From contig JARWKL010000008.1 in the NCBI GenBank assembly GCA_029961685.1, forward strand, positions 34,597,619-34,661,618: a stretch of 64,000 nucleotides of DNA. The letters are read 5' to 3'. A program made the position numbers and the translations under genes. The stretch is from Aristolochia californica (taxonomy: Eukaryota; Streptophyta; Magnoliopsida; Piperales; Aristolochiaceae). Positions 21,996 to 34,549 of this stretch are shown piece by piece. Within the stretch, counting starts at the first letter, position 1. Each line of letters starts with the position of its first letter. The notes beneath the pieces are model-generated. The model was given only the letters and a program-made list of their open reading frames with translations. It did no database searches and was not told the DNA's origin.

Positions 21996-23382
21996 TGCTC
22001 ACAGAAGTCTAAATTCTCTGTTTCGACCACCAAGCAGACCCTATTTGCTCAAAACTGTCAGACCCCTCTCACTCATATGCCCTAAGCGCATATGCCACAG
22101 TCGAGTTGAGTCATGTCTGAATCTGAATCTGTAGATGAGGAAACTATTGTAGCACCTATCACTGTACTGCCCTGAAGCACATAAAGGTTACCAATCTTTT
22201 TCCCTTTCATTACAACCAAAGCACCTCTACAGACCTTAATGACTCCACCTTCAGCAGTATATCTGCAACCAATGGAATCAAGAGAACCCCAAGAAATAAT
22301 ATTTTTCTTCAAATCTGGTACATGTCGAACTTATGACAAAGTCCTCACTATACCGTCATACATCTTGATTTGAACCGTTCCAATCCCGACAGTTTTATAG
22401 GGCATGTTGTTCCCCAACTGTACCACCATTCGCCGACTGATATGTCGCGAAGTAATCCTTGGTAGGATACATGTGGTACGAGTAGCCTGAATCAAGTATC
22501 CACTCATCTTGTGAATGTGCAGCACAAGCATCAACTGAGGGAACATATTCTGAACCATCAGAATGATCTTCAGCAACCCCAGCAACATCTTTCTTTCCTT
22601 CTCTTTTCTCCTTCTCTTTGAGTTTTGGACAGTCTCGTACAAAGTGACCCGGTTGACGACAATAATTGCACTTGCCCTGTTTCCCTTTTGACTGCGACCT
22701 AGAACGGCCACTGCCTTCAAAATTTTCTAACTCCTTTCCCTTCGTTCGCCCTCGAACAAACAGACCATCTGCTTGTTCCTCGCTCCCATTGGTAGACACC
22801 TTCTTCCTCAACTCCTTAGAGTATAATGATGCCTTCACATCCTCCATAGATATGGTATCGTTCCCATGGAGCATAGTCGTAACGAAGTGCTCATACGAAA
22901 CAGGTAAAGAGCACAGTACAATCAGTGCTTGATCTTCATCTTCAATGGTAACATCTATATTCTTCAAATCCATAACAATCTTATTAAATTCATTAAGATG
23001 GACTTTAATAGATTTACCTTCTTTCATCCGAAGAGTGTAGAGGTGTTGTTTCAAGTACAACCTATTCGTGAGAGATTTAGTCATATAAATACTCTCCAGC
23101 TTGAGCCACAAACCAGCCACGATAATCTCATCCGCAACCTCCCTCAAAACCTCATCTGTCAAGCACAACTGAATGGAACTAAGTGCTTTGATGTCATGTT
23201 CCTCCTTGTCTTCCTCTGACATCATAGCTGGAAGCTTCTCCTTCCCATTCAATGCTTTGTAGAAACCCTATTATACCAACAGGGCATGCATTTTTATGCG
23301 CCATAGACTGAAACTCATTTGCCCATCGAACTTCTCTACTGTATACTTCGCAGCCATTATACCAAAATAATCTCAATCCCAA
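21996..23382 (-). pseudogene. Element G gag, protease and pre-integrase
   Basis: Gag begins near 23382 and is broken near 23250. The frame 22395-23252 has the copia gag (IKALSSIQLCLTDEVLREVA, KLESIYMTKSLTNRLYLKQH), the CCHC knuckle CNYCRQPGHFVRDC, and the protease motif EWILDSGYSYHMYPTKDYF (DSG present). A frameshift follows, then 22082-22312 has KKNIISWGSLDSIGCRY and the start of the pre-integrase region. Confidence 0.85.
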
Positions 23383-23654
23383 AAAGGAAAAATTGAGTTT
23401 CCCTTGCTCAATTGATTAAGCTTTCTCCCCCTCAGGACTCTCAGACATAGAGTCTCTCTTGGCACTTACAGAAAAAACGAGCTTCCTCTCTCGGGACAGA
23501 GAAATCTCTTCTCGTCAGAACAGAGGAAGCAGAGAGAAAAGAGCTGAAATCCGGTGCTATTGCCGGAAAAGGGTAGCTCTGTCTCTCTCTCATTCAAAGC
23601 AGCGGAAACAAAGAGGGAGGAGCTAAAACCCGGCGTTGTTGCCAGAAAACTCTA

Positions 23655-23669
23655 CCTCTGATACCAGTT
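23655..23669 (-). promoter_or_regulatory. Element G primer-binding site (tRNA-iMet)
   Basis: CCTCTGATACCAG beside the LTR start at 23670; the minus strand reads TGGTATCAGAGG, one base off the usual tRNA-iMet complement. Confidence 0.85.
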
Positions 23670-24085
23670 TGTTAGATCATAAACTAAAATCCGAACTTAG
23701 ATTCCGAGATTATCCAACTACGAAATATATTTCTAAGAGAGAAAACGAAATATGCAGAAAACAATAAATCAATCACACAGAAAGAGAGGCATAGAGTTTA
23801 CGTGGTTCGGCAACAGCCAACATCCACGGGACGAGACGACGATTCCACTAAAACCAAAGAGAAGAAGCTTTGCGGCTTCGAGCTTGATTACAAAATCGAT
23901 TTATGATTAATCCCCTCGGTGAAACCTTTCTCCTTCGAAAGAAATCCCTAATTTCTGAAACGTCTCGAACTCACGATCCCGAACTAGAAATCCCGAGTAA
24001 GTAAACCGGGTCGGGGACGAACTGTCAGGTGGTCAGGTCGACGGGTCGCGAACCGGGCTTAATGAAATCAAGCCACCGGTTAACA
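23670..24085 (-). repeat. Element G LTR, flanked by both PBS and PPT
   Basis: 416 bp, starting TGTTAGATCA and ending CCGGTTAACA. The left neighbour is a primer site, so it is the 5' LTR of G. The right neighbour (24086-24105, AATCTCCATCTTGGCTTGAA) reads on the minus strand as TTCAAGCCAAGATGGAGATT, a typical polypurine tract, so it is also a 3' LTR of something to the right. I could not recognise coding DNA beyond the tract. Confidence 0.8.
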
Positions 24086-24105
24086 AATCTCCATCTTGGC
24101 TTGAA

Positions 24106-27100
24106 TTCAATTACTCCTCTGTTTGAATTTTAATTCATGTGAAATCTTTTGTCCAATTCAATTTTCTATCCCTGTTCTATCTCTACAATTAGGTTCAATT
24201 TCTATCTGAGCGAATTCACTATCCGTTCTCTCGCTCAAATTTCAATTGTTTTCCTGTTTCCATTGAGGTATCGATTACTGCTTCCCATTTTTCGTCTTCC
24301 CAAATCTCTACTTCTCTGTCAGCCAAGGTGATTTATCAGTGCCTTCCAGCGGGGAACCTACAGATTTGCAGTTTCCTCCTGAAATTCCACCCTCTTACAA
24401 TTCTAATATTCCATCGTTCAAAGACTTAATCCAAATCTCCACCATCTATATCACCTTCGCAAAGAGGTAAAATCTTGGAAGCACCGAGTGCTCTCATCTG
24501 CCGTGAGAAATCCCTGGCAAAAGGCCTTTAAGCTCGGACCGTAGGATCCCAAATGAGCACTATTCCTTAACAGAAAATAAAATAAAACAGAAAGCCTGGT
24601 TGGTTTCTGTTTACCCAGCTGCTAAGAGTCCATTGGACGGCATAGAATCCAGTTTCCGTTCTCTTCTCTCCAATCTCAGGCGTGTGACTCTCTATTTTTC
24701 CCTTGGGACGGCATAGAAGAGGTGGCACATAGTTTGCGTTTAGGCGGTGGCGGTGAAACACAAGATGATCGATAGTCCTTTTTGTATCTTCCTATCCAAT
24801 GAACGAATCGGAACAGCTTGCCAGCCAGAAAAAATCGTCGTCTGGTTCCTGGAGAAGGTAGCTCAGAAAACATGCTTCATCTCTTTTCTGAGAAGAAGAA
24901 TCAAATGTTGTTTCTTCTATTCTTTTTGCAATCGGTAATTTGGTTTTAATTGTTTCTGTCGTGTTTGGAATGTGATGATTGTAGCTGCAAGTGTCAAAGT
25001 CTATCGTCATCAGCTGATACATGGTGGAAACAAATGAGTTATCCAAATGAACAAAATTATTTTCATTAGAGGAAACAAAACCAAGGGTAACTGTTTGCTA
25101 ATAACAAGGATTCGTTTTAAGGAAGAAGATTAGAAGATTTCGAAGGCCATTCCCATGTTGCAGAACTTGTGTCAAATGGATCAGGTGTGAAGCATCACAC
25201 TGCAGGAATCATGTTACAATCCTGTTTTCATCCCACTGCACCATTTCCAGCTGTAAGCAGACCTTCACCAGAGTGGCACATCCATGACTTGCTTGAAAAA
25301 AAAAACACTCAGCAAATGGCTCTTTTTGTCTTCTTCAAAAGCGAAAAATTGACTGTTGAAGGCATTCAATAATGAAGGGCAGAGGTAGACTGTCTTCCTC
25401 AAGTGGGTATCATCTTCTTCCAGCTAAAACCCAACTCCCTTCAAGGCTTTTCTGTGTTGTTGTTGACAGGAGAACCAATAGTTAGATATCCGCAAACACC
25501 CTGGTTCAAGATTCAATAAAAGACAGTTTGGAACAGAGCACTCACATATAGAAAGACACAAATAGCTCTCGACAGTGACAATGGACAGCCATAAGACAAG
25601 GAAGGGTACCACTTTTTTCTCCTACAGTCATTGAACTGTTAATGGCACCAGTAGTGGAAAAAGTCAAGGGAACTTGAAAGGAGATGATGTTTACTACCAC
25701 ATGAACATCCTTGTCACAGAGTAAAGTTGGTCAATAACTAGGAAATTTGTGTTCAAAGAAGGGAAGTCTGGGTTCAGTTCCATACTACTAAAATGAAGAG
25801 TTGGAATTTAAAGGAGCCTGTCACCTTCTTTTTTCAACCTCTTTAAGGCCGTGTTTGTAGCATTTAACAGAAATGGGCAATGCCAGCTCTAGCAAATCTA
25901 TAAGAGGCTGCTTATGTAATAGCTGGTTTCAATGTCCACTGTCCAACCCTTCTTGTCCTCCACAGGAATGCTTGAATGGATCCAATAAAGGGTCTGTGAA
26001 ACAGTCTGAGCTCCTGTTCTAAATTCTACCTTGCAATCATGGTTTGAATTGAAATTTTATCGGCAAACAATTGACTACTGAGCTAGTGCCATTTTTTTCA
26101 TGTTTTAGATCAGAGAACTCTGAATCATGCACCTGTGAAAATGACAAGAAAATGTTTAAATTACAGGGTGAGGTAGGTTCCTTGATTGGGTTGACAGATG
26201 AGAAGCCAATGAAAACATAAATATCATTTATAAGCGCGCATAACGTTGGAGTTCTGATGGGATCCGGTGCATCAGTGCTGGTATGATCGCATCCAAAAAT
26301 TCCATATTTATGAAGACTCGTTGTTGGGAGTTGCTGTTTTTTTTGGTGATTTTTGAAGGTTTTGTCCTCACTCGCTCTGCAACCCTTGGTATACTTCAAC
26401 ACTTAGAAGTGTTACTGTTGATAGTTGCTATCATTTGGTAATATTTAGAGGTTTCTTGTCCTCAACCACTGTGGTTCCCTTAGCATAGTTGATTCCTTGG
26501 AGTCTGAGCTTAGACCATTGCTACAGGACTTGATAGGATTTTTATGGAGAGTTTTTTTTTTTTTTTTTCTCGTTGAAGTTGGAGGGGATTCCATTTTCAT
26601 TATTAGCTGGTGCCAGAACAGTCTTGTCCAGCCATGGGGTTTATTACATATTCTTTTGCCTTGCTTTTGGGGTTTTAATTTCTTTTTAAGTCACATCATT
26701 AATGCCACACCCTATGTTCTGCCAATTATGTTAGGGACGCTCTTGGCAAAGGGGTTAGCACAGAGAGTCCAATTCTATAGATTTTATGTTTCTTGTAAAA
26801 TGGGCTCATGGCTTCTGGTTTTATTTTGAGACCCATTTGAATGCCTGTAAGATTCAAATAAAGAGCCTTAGAAATCGTCCCTGCCCCTGTTCTGTATTGA
26901 GTTCTGCATCAATAACCGTTGAAAATGATATTCAGAACGCTACAAAGAGAAGATTGAAACACGCCATTGTGACCCATCAGTCGTTAATATTGGCTGATAA
27001 TCGACAACCAGTTGAATTAAGATAAAAGGATAGGAGTCTGTGTTTTGAATCATCGCCGACTAACCCGTAAGCTTCGGAATCTTGCATGGCTGCTTCTGAG

Positions 27101-27164
27101 ATTTACTCGAGAGGAGATAAAGCAGCTTCTGAATTGTAGACTTGGAAATTTCCAAGCTGAAACT
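24106..27164. other. Spacer with no recognisable gene
   Basis: About 3 kb of mixed composition. Open frames at 24747-24938, 25169-25372, 26037-26402 and 26497-26829 are short and match no family I recognise. A T18-like run lies near 26553. 24106-24500 may be leftover interior of a tandem G-family element, given the polypurine tract at its left edge. Confidence 0.45.
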
Positions 27165-27472
27165 GTAAGCCTTAAACATGAATTTCTAATAACAACATGA
27201 AATTCATCATATAATTAAATGGAAGCTAAATCATACCACCTTCCATACGCTTCAAATTTCGTTCTCTATTCGGCTATTCCGATCTCTGAGCACTCACGGC
27301 GATGGCTCAACTGAAGGGGCTTGAGGGACGAGACAGGAGACCGAAAAACCATTAACTGAAGCCAGCCTCCCATCAAGGGTATTCATGGCTTCGTGTTACC
27401 GAGGGAGTTGCAACTGCCAGAAGTTTGAGACCACGTTAATGAGAAAACAGTTTCTCATAAAAACGGTTAACA
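27165..27472 (-). repeat. Element B 3' LTR
   Basis: 308 bp, starting TGTAAGCC and ending GGTTAACA. It is followed by CTCCCACTTGGTCC, which on the minus strand is the polypurine tract GGACCAAGTGGGAG. Confidence 0.88.
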
Positions 27473-28320
27473 TTCTCCCACTTGGTCCAAACTTCTAATA
27501 TCATTTTAAACTCATCGATAATCTGAATTTAAGTAATAAATACATGAATCATGGCGATAGGTCCTCTAATGATGAGTATTATCTTCCATGTATTACTATG
27601 TATGTATTACTTATACTTTATGAATAAACCCTATGTTTACTCTTGGTCCAAAACAGATGAATTTTCTCAAAATTAAAGTGCACATAAATATGAGAAAAAA
27701 CATCACATTAATTAAGAATTTCACTGAAATAACATTGTTCATACAATGAAAAATTTACATAATGGAACCAAGTCCCATATTCACAACATGATCCTTGAAT
27801 TTAAACGGTGGCATGCCTTTAGTCAAAGGATCTGCGATCATTAAGTCAGTGCTAACGTGCTCAATAACTACTTTCTTTTCTTTAACACGTTCTCTTATGG
27901 CCAAATACTTTTATGTCGATGTGTTTACTTCGACTTTCACTTTTGTTATTTTTGGCCATAAAAATAGCACCTGAATTATCGCAATATATTATTAATGGCC
28001 TAGAGATGCAATCCAGAGTATTAAGTACCCCTTCATTCACTAATCTTTTAATTCTATCTATGGAGATATGACCTAATGCCCCAACATTCCAACAACAAAT
28101 GCAATATCAGGTCTTGTGCAGACTTGAACACACATTAGGCTTCCGAAAACAGAAGCATATGGAATGTCCTTCATTTGTTCCCTTTCAAGGTCGTTTTTCG
28201 GGCATTAGTTCAAATTGAACCTATCACCCTTCACAATGGGAGCTACACTTGGTGAACAACTCTTCATCTGAAATCTCTCTAACACTGTATTAATACAGGT
28301 TTCCTGAGACAGACCTAAGA
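27473..28320 (-). pseudogene. Element B RNase H with deletion and pre-integrase patch
   Basis: Pieces of RNase H are visible on the minus strand: the DPLTKGMPPFKF terminus near 27800 and PLIIYCDNSGAIF near 27950-28010. Upstream, CTRPDIAFVVGML lies near 28080-28130. The 66-bp stretch 28011-28076 between them is not RNase H but a near-identical copy of the pre-integrase sequence at 35955-36021. About 300-350 bp of normal RNase H is missing. Confidence 0.78.
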
Positions 28321-28324
28321 TACC

Positions 28325-28777
28325 TCAAAATTTGTCTCTATGAATCTTAATGCCAATAACATAAGATGCCTCACCCATATCCTTCATATCAAAATTGTTA
28401 GAGAGAAATTGTTTCACCTCATGTAGAAAACCCTTATCATTGGTTGCTAGCAAAATGTCATCCACATATAAAACAAGAAAACGTATTTTACTCCCACTGA
28501 CCTTCTGGTATATACATTGATCCATAATATTTTCTACAAACCCGAATGAAGAAATTACAGTATGAAATTTCAAATACCATTGGCAGGATGCTTGTTTTAA
28601 TCTATATATTGACTTTTTTAGTTTGCAAACCAATTGGTCACCATCACTAGAGGGGGATCCTTCAGGTTGTTTCATGTAAACCTCCTCCTCTAGATCTCCA
28701 TTGAGAAATGCCGTTTTCACATCCATTTGTTGCAACTCTAAGTCAAAATGGGCTACTAATGCCAAAATTATACGCAA
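28325..28777 (-). pseudogene. Element B reverse transcriptase core
   Basis: A 150-codon frame with MDVKTAFLNGDLEEEVYM, KKSIYRLKQASCQWY (normally YGLKQAS) and the intact catalytic YVDDILLATND. The N-terminal RT blocks continue upstream to about 28990 in broken frames, including a stop in the NVERYKA region near 28887. Confidence 0.87.
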
Positions 28778-28987
28778 GGAATCTTTCTTAGATATAGGAG
28801 AAAAAGTTTCCTTGTAATCGATTCCTTCTTTCTGAGTGAATCCCTTAGCAACGAGTCTTGCCTTGTATCGCTCAATGTTGCCTAATTAGTCTTTCTTTGT
28901 TTTAAAGACCCATTTACATCCAATGGTTTTAAATCCACTAGGCAACTCAACAAGATCCCAGACTCCATTAATCTTCATAGAATTCAT

Positions 28988-30086
28988 CTATTCCTTCATG
29001 GCATTGTACCATAATTCTGATTCTTTGCAACTCATGGCTTCTGAAAAATACATGGGATCATTTGCGGTTCCAATGTCAGATTCTTGCAGATACACAATAT
29101 AATCATCAGGAATTGCTGATCTCTTGAGTCTAGTAGATCTTCTTAATGTAGAACCATCATTTTTCGGAGAAGTATGTGGTACAACTAGTTGTTCAAAAGT
29201 GTTTGGCAACTCTTGAAGTACCTGATCTACTGGAATGTTGTCAGCAATTTGTGGAACTTCAATGATTGGTTGTTCAACACCAGTTTGTACTTGAGGGGTG
29301 CTATGAACAATAACCAATCTATCACTTGAGGTGGAAGGTTGAGATTCTGAATGATCCTTCTCAAAAACTATGTTCTGAGTTAGATTCCTCCCACTGATCA
29401 AGTTATTTTCAAGAATTTTTTCATTTCTTGATTCCACAATCCTAGTGTTGTGAGATGGACAATAAAATCGTAACCTTTAGACCTTTCAGCATATCCAATG
29501 AAATACCCACTATTGGTCCTTGGGTCCAACTTATTCTCTTGTGGATTATAAATTCTCACTTCAGACGGGCATCCCCAAACGCGCATATGTCGCAAACTCG
29601 GTTTCCAACCTTTCCATAATTCAAATGGCGTTTTTGGAACAGCCTTGGTTGGAACTCGGTTTAATATATACACTGCCGTCTTAAGTGCTTCAAGCCACAA
29701 GGATCTAGGAAGATTGGAGTTGCTAAGCATACTCCGCACCATAACTAATAATGTTCGGTTTCTTCTTTCTGCTACATCATTTTGGTCCAAAGAACCAGAC
29801 ATGGTATATTGGGCAACAATCCCATGTTCTTGAAGAAACTTTGCAAATGGCCCAGGTGTTTGTCCATTCTCTGTGTATCTACCATAGTATTCTCCACCTC
29901 TATCTGATCTCACGATCTTAATTTGCTTACCGCATTGTGTCTCTACTTCAGCCTTAAAGATCTTAAAGGCATCTAATGCTTCATACTTGTTATAAAGCAT
30001 GTAGAGATACATGTATCGTGAGGAATCATCTATAAAAGAGATGAAGTATTTTTTACCATGAGAGTCCATGTCTGGACTACATATAT
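28988..30086 (-). pseudogene. Element B integrase (3' part) and linker
   Basis: The frame 29398-30069 has [20 protein letters not shown], the intact second Asp in [34 protein letters not shown] (catalytic Glu) and [20 protein letters not shown]. The overlapping frame 28988-29437 is the Ser/Pro linker leading to RSTRLKRSAIPDDYIVYLQE. The integrase start is separated by element C, 5.76 kb away at 35844. Confidence 0.87.
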
Positions 30087-30479
30087 TGTGGAATTTAGGA
30101 TCTCATGAAAGGAACTTTAGATCAACAAGAAAGAAGAAGAAGAAGAGGAGAGAAGGAGAAGACAAGAAAAGAAGAACGTGGAAGGAGAGAGTTTGGATTA
30201 AGGAAAAAGAGGGTTGCGTCAAAAAGAAAAATGAGGGCTAGACGAATTTGTGGAAAGAGAGGAGAGTGCTTCAATGCCCTACCTCTTAGCCAATGCCTTT
30301 ATTTATAGTTTTACAATGCCCTTAGGGCTACAACTTGATAAAACAAAAGACATAAAAGGAACACATATTTACACTTCTATGCCATCTTTATGGAAAGTAC
30401 CATATTTTACACATATGCCACTCCTTTGACATGTGGGCTTCTTGTCTTGAGCTCATGGGCTTGAGCCCATCTTCTAACA
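30087..30479 (-). repeat. Element C 3' LTR
   Basis: 393 bp, TGTGGAATTT...CTTCTAACA, with a GAAGAAGAAG-rich stretch near its left edge. The flanking CTCCCCCTCAAGCTGGAGG is the polypurine tract on the minus strand (CCAGCTTGAGGGGGAG). Confidence 0.93.
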
Positions 30480-30486
30480 CTCCCCC

Positions 30487-31452
30487 TCAAGCTGGAGGAG
30501 AAAAGACATCATAAATACCCAGCTTGCCACGTATAAACGATAGGATTTTAGATGTAACGAGTTTAGTGAGAATATCAGCTACTTGCTCTTGAGATGACAC
30601 ATGTTTGAGAGAGATTATTCTTGCTTGAAACTTCTCCTGTATAAAATGACAATCCACCTCAATATGTTTAGTTCTTTTATGAAAAACTGGATTTGAAGTG
30701 ATATGAATGGCTGCTTGATTATCACAATGCAGATTCATGGACCCCTTTTTATAAAAACCTAGTTTGGTAAGAAGGGTCCTGATCCATAAAAGTTCACTAA
30801 CAGTATGGGCCATAGCTTTGTATTCTGCTTCGGCGCTAGATCTTGCAACCATATTTTTCTTTTTACTTTTCCATGTAACCAAGTTTCCCCCAACCAGAGT
30901 ACAATATCCAAATGTAGATTTTCTATCATCTTGAGATCCAGCCCAATCTACATCTGAGAAGCCTTCTATGTTGAAGTGCCCATATTTTTTATACAGCAAT
31001 CCTCTTCCTGGAGCTCCTTTTAGATAACGTAATATTCTCTCTAAAGCCTGCCAGTGGGTAATTTGTGGTTTGTGCATGAATTGACTCACCACACTTACAA
31101 CATATGTTATGTCTGGCCTAGTTACCGTGAGATAAATCAGTTTTCCCACAAGCCTTTGATATTTGCCATTATCAATATCTTCTTCATTTGTGGCACATAA
31201 TTTTACATTTGTATCCATAGGTGTGTCAACTAGTCTATAACCCTTCATTCCTGTTTCTTCAAGGAGATCCAAGACATATTTCCTTTGAGACAATATTATC
31301 CCATGTTTGGATTGAAGAACTTCTATACCCAAAAAATATTTAAGCATACCAAGGTCTTTAGTCTTAAATTCCTGACATATCATCTGCTTCACCTCTTGTA
31401 TGCTCAAAGCATCATCATCGGTTAATATAATATTATCCACGTATACGGCCAA
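30487..31452 (-). pseudogene. Element C RT C-terminal end and RNase H
   Basis: A 321-codon frame. The RT catalytic motif reads YVDNIILT, so the second Asp of YVDD has become Asn. It continues with TKDLGMLKYFLGIEVLQSK, TRPDITYVVSVVSQFMHK, the RNase H SDVDWAGSQDDRKSTFGY, ARSSAEAEYKAM, LHCDNQAAIHI and the VADILTKLV terminus. RNase H looks almost complete. It overlaps the preceding RT frame (31422-32486), from which it is frameshifted. Confidence 0.9.
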
Positions 31453-32486
31453 TAATATTTTCCCTTTGACCGTATCTTTATAATATACGAAATGATCAAC
31501 TGAGCACCGATGAATGTTTGACTAAATTTATCAAACCAAGCTCGAGGGGACTGCTTAAGCCCATATAAAAACTTTTTTAACCGGCATACTGACTCCACCT
31601 CAACCACATAACCAGGTGGTTGAACCATATAAATTTCCTCACTGATATCACCATTTAAAAAAGCATTTTTAACATCCAATTGATAGGGCCATGAGGAGTT
31701 AGCAGCAATAGATAAGATGATGCGTACCGAATTCAATTTTGCAACAGGAGAGAAGGTCTCCTCATAATCTATCCCATAGCACTGCGTATAGCCCTTAGTA
31801 ACCAGTCGAGCTTTAAGATGAGCAACCGATCCATCCGGATTATGTTTCACTGAAAAAACCCATCGACAACCAACTTGTCTTTTACCTTTCGGGAGTGATG
31901 TTAAGTACCAGGTTTGGTTTGCGTATAAGGCATGCATTTCTTCATCCATAGCCACCTTCCATCCTGGATGTCTCAGAGCCTCCTGATATGACTGCGGAAC
32001 GGAAGTAGAAGAAAGGGACGCAAGAAATTGAAAACACTCGGAAGACAAGCGATGGTGAGACATAAAATTTGAGATAGGATGCGAAGTAGTACATGAGCGA
32101 CGTTCTTTTCTAAAAGCAATAGGTTGAGTATCAAATTCAGGCCCATACATAGGAGGAGAAGGACTTACCTCGGGTGGATCCACTTCAAGATTGAACGGCA
32201 CAAGCAGACAAGGAGTAGTAGAAGGACAAGTCCATCCTGGAGGAGCATCATGGGAGGAGTAGAAGGGAGTGTCCTCAAAGAAAGTCACATCCCTAGATAT
32301 AAACATCCTCCGAAGGGTAGGATTGTAATAGACATAACCTTTCTGGGTGCAAGAGTATCCCAAAAAAATGCACTTCATAGACTGAGGATCAAGTTTATTT
32401 TTATGTGGAGATGTAACATGAACAAAACACGTACATCCAAACACTTTCAAAGGAAGAGAAAAAGGATCTTCACCATTAAATAACAC
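31422..32486 (-). pseudogene. Element C integrase end, linker and RT N-terminal half
   Basis: A 354-codon frame: VFGCTCFVHVTSPHKNKLDP, LGYSCTQKGYVYYNPTLRRM, a proline-rich linker, then RT blocks AMDEEMHALYANQTW, CRWVFSVKHNPDGS, ARLVTKGYTQCYGIDYEETF, LDVKNAFLNGDISEEIYM and KKFLYGLKQSPRAWFDKF. The frame is lost just before the YVDN motif of the next frame. Confidence 0.9.
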
Positions 32487-32564
32487 AGAGTAAGGAGTTT
32501 TATGATGAAGGACTGATGAAGGTAACCTATTAATGAGAAAGCATGCTGTAAGTATAGCATGAGG

Positions 32565-34066
32565 TCAATAGAAATAGGGTACCTTCATGGAGTAGAGGAG
32601 GCCCCGAGCAACTTCAAGAAGATGACGATTCTTCCTTTCAGCAACTCCATTTTGTTGAGGAGTATAGGCACATGATGTTTGATGAATAAGCCCATTACTC
32701 TCACAAAATGATTTGAAGTCATGAGACATGTATTCCTTAGCATTATCAGATCTAAGGGTTTGAATTTTCTTCCCAAATTGTGTCAAGACCATAGCATAAA
32801 AAATTTTAAACAAAGGAAGAATTTCGGAACGCTCTTTAAATAGATATAACCAAGTCACTCGAGTAAAATCATCAACAAAAATGACAAAATATTTATCTTG
32901 GGAAATATTTGAGACACATAAAGGGCCCCATACATCAAAATGTATTAGCTCAAATGGAGCAGTACTTGTACTTTTAAGACGAGGAGAATATGTACTCCTG
33001 ACATGTTTACTTAATTAACAAACCTCACAACTGAAATTAGAAAGTCCTTTTAAAGATGGAACCAAAGAACGAAGTGAAGGGGTAGACGGATGACCAAGTC
33101 GGTTGTGCCAAAGTTGGGCCTCAGATGTAGTGGACGATAATGCAACTAATGGTGGAAGAGTGAAGTAGTACAAACCCCCCTTTTCATGGTTGCCACCAAT
33201 CACCCGCTTCGTAGTGAGATCCTAAAAGACACAAGAAGACAGTGAGAAGGTGATAGAGCAATTTAATTGTTTGGTCAATTGGCTAACCGAGAGCAAATTT
33301 AAAGGAAATTGAGGAACAAACAAAACATCTTGAAGGGGAATAGATGAAGTAAGAGAGGAGGAACCTTTGCCAAGGACCTTGGTTTGGGTACCATCAGTAA
33401 TAGTAACGAATTTATGAGGATAACAAGGAGATAAGGACTGCAACAAGTGTTTGTTACCTGCTAGATGTTCGGAGGCCCCGGAGTCGATGATCCAAGAAGA
33501 AGAGGAAGAAGAGTAAGAAAGCATACCTGAGGCAATAGTAGTGGCAGCAGTAGATGATGAGGGAATAGAGGATTCCATGAAGGACTTCATTTCTGAAATG
33601 CAGCATAGTCCTCAGTCGTAAGAGTCACATTTCCCGATGATGATTTAGCCTTATCTTCATTTTTCTCAATGTTAACCGAAACTGGGTTAGCTGTGGCCCA
33701 ATCAGGCTTGCCATGAAGTTTTCAGCATGATGCCACAAGGTAGTTCTGACGGCCACAATAAGTGCAAAGTTGAGGCTCAGTACGAAAAGAATTTTGACCC
33801 GTTCTACCACCTCTATTTTCAGCCCCTCTCATAGTTCGACCCCCTCTCATATTTCTGCCCTGTCCTCAGGATGAGAAAGATGTTCCTCGATTGCCAGAGA
33901 ACATCGTTGATGGAGCATCAATAGGAGAAGGAGGGGATGGATCCAGTATCCGAAGTAATGTAGCACTAATATCATCGAAGGATGGAAGAGCAGAAGAACT
34001 TAGAAGCTGAGTTTTGGCCACCTCAAGGTATGGTTTAATATTCGATAAGCAAATGGCTGCTGCCAA
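32565..34066 (-). pseudogene. Element C gag C-terminal end, protease, pre-integrase, integrase core
   Basis: Separate short frames in the expected order: late gag (33866-34066), protease with IIDSGASEHLAGNKHLLQ (33222-33590), pre-integrase LWHNRLGHPSTPSLRSLV ending CEVC (33015-33203), and integrase TLRSDNAKEYMSHDF with the second Asp intact plus QQNGVAERKNRHLLEVARGL with the catalytic Glu (32565-32858). Stops and frameshifts separate each piece. Confidence 0.85.
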
Positions 34067-34126
34067 AGCTTCTCTTTGTCGTTCTTGAATGACAATATCA
34101 GTGGAATATGGCTGAGCTAGTTTCCA

Positions 34127-34549
34127 TTATTGAAGAAGAGCTCGAAACCATGCCAAAAATTCATGAATATTATCTCCATGTTTCGTATGCAGCATGTTTT
34201 GTAATACATCATATATTTTTTGTAATGAAGCAGTGCTTGAGTAAAGCTGGGCACAAGTGTCCCATATGTTCTTCGTGGTTTCCAAGTGGACCACATTGTT
34301 GGCCACCTGCTCTTCCATGCTATTAATGAGCCAACTTATCACCATGTTATCATCCTTAACCCACTTGTGGTAGGACGCATCTTCTTCATCAATCGGAGCA
34401 GGAAAGTTAACAACGTGGCTCAAGGGGTCACGAGTAATAAGAACCCTCCAAACCGATTGTGACCAGCTCATGTAATTGGAGAGACCTCTAAGTGGAATTG
34501 TAGTAATATGAAGTATATCATTCTTATTACTATTATATCCAATCTCCAT
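34127..34549 (-). pseudogene. Element C gag N-terminal part
   Basis: A 140-codon frame from MEIGYNSNKNDILHI with RGLSNYMSWSQSVWRVLI, HKWVKDDNMVISWLINSM and TTKNIWDTCAQLYSS, typical of plant copia gag (UBN2-like). It ends where a frameshift separates it from the region at 33866-34066. Confidence 0.85.

Larger units (their letters stand above)
21320..24085 (-). mobile_element. Element G: 5' half of a Ty1/copia element
   Basis: A 5' LTR (23670-24085) with a tRNA-Met primer site, then gag, protease, pre-integrase and integrase core on the minus strand, cut off at about 21320 where the frame passes into element F. RT and RNase H are absent. The LTR is also followed on its right by a polypurine tract instead of a target-site copy. 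Confidence 0.82.
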
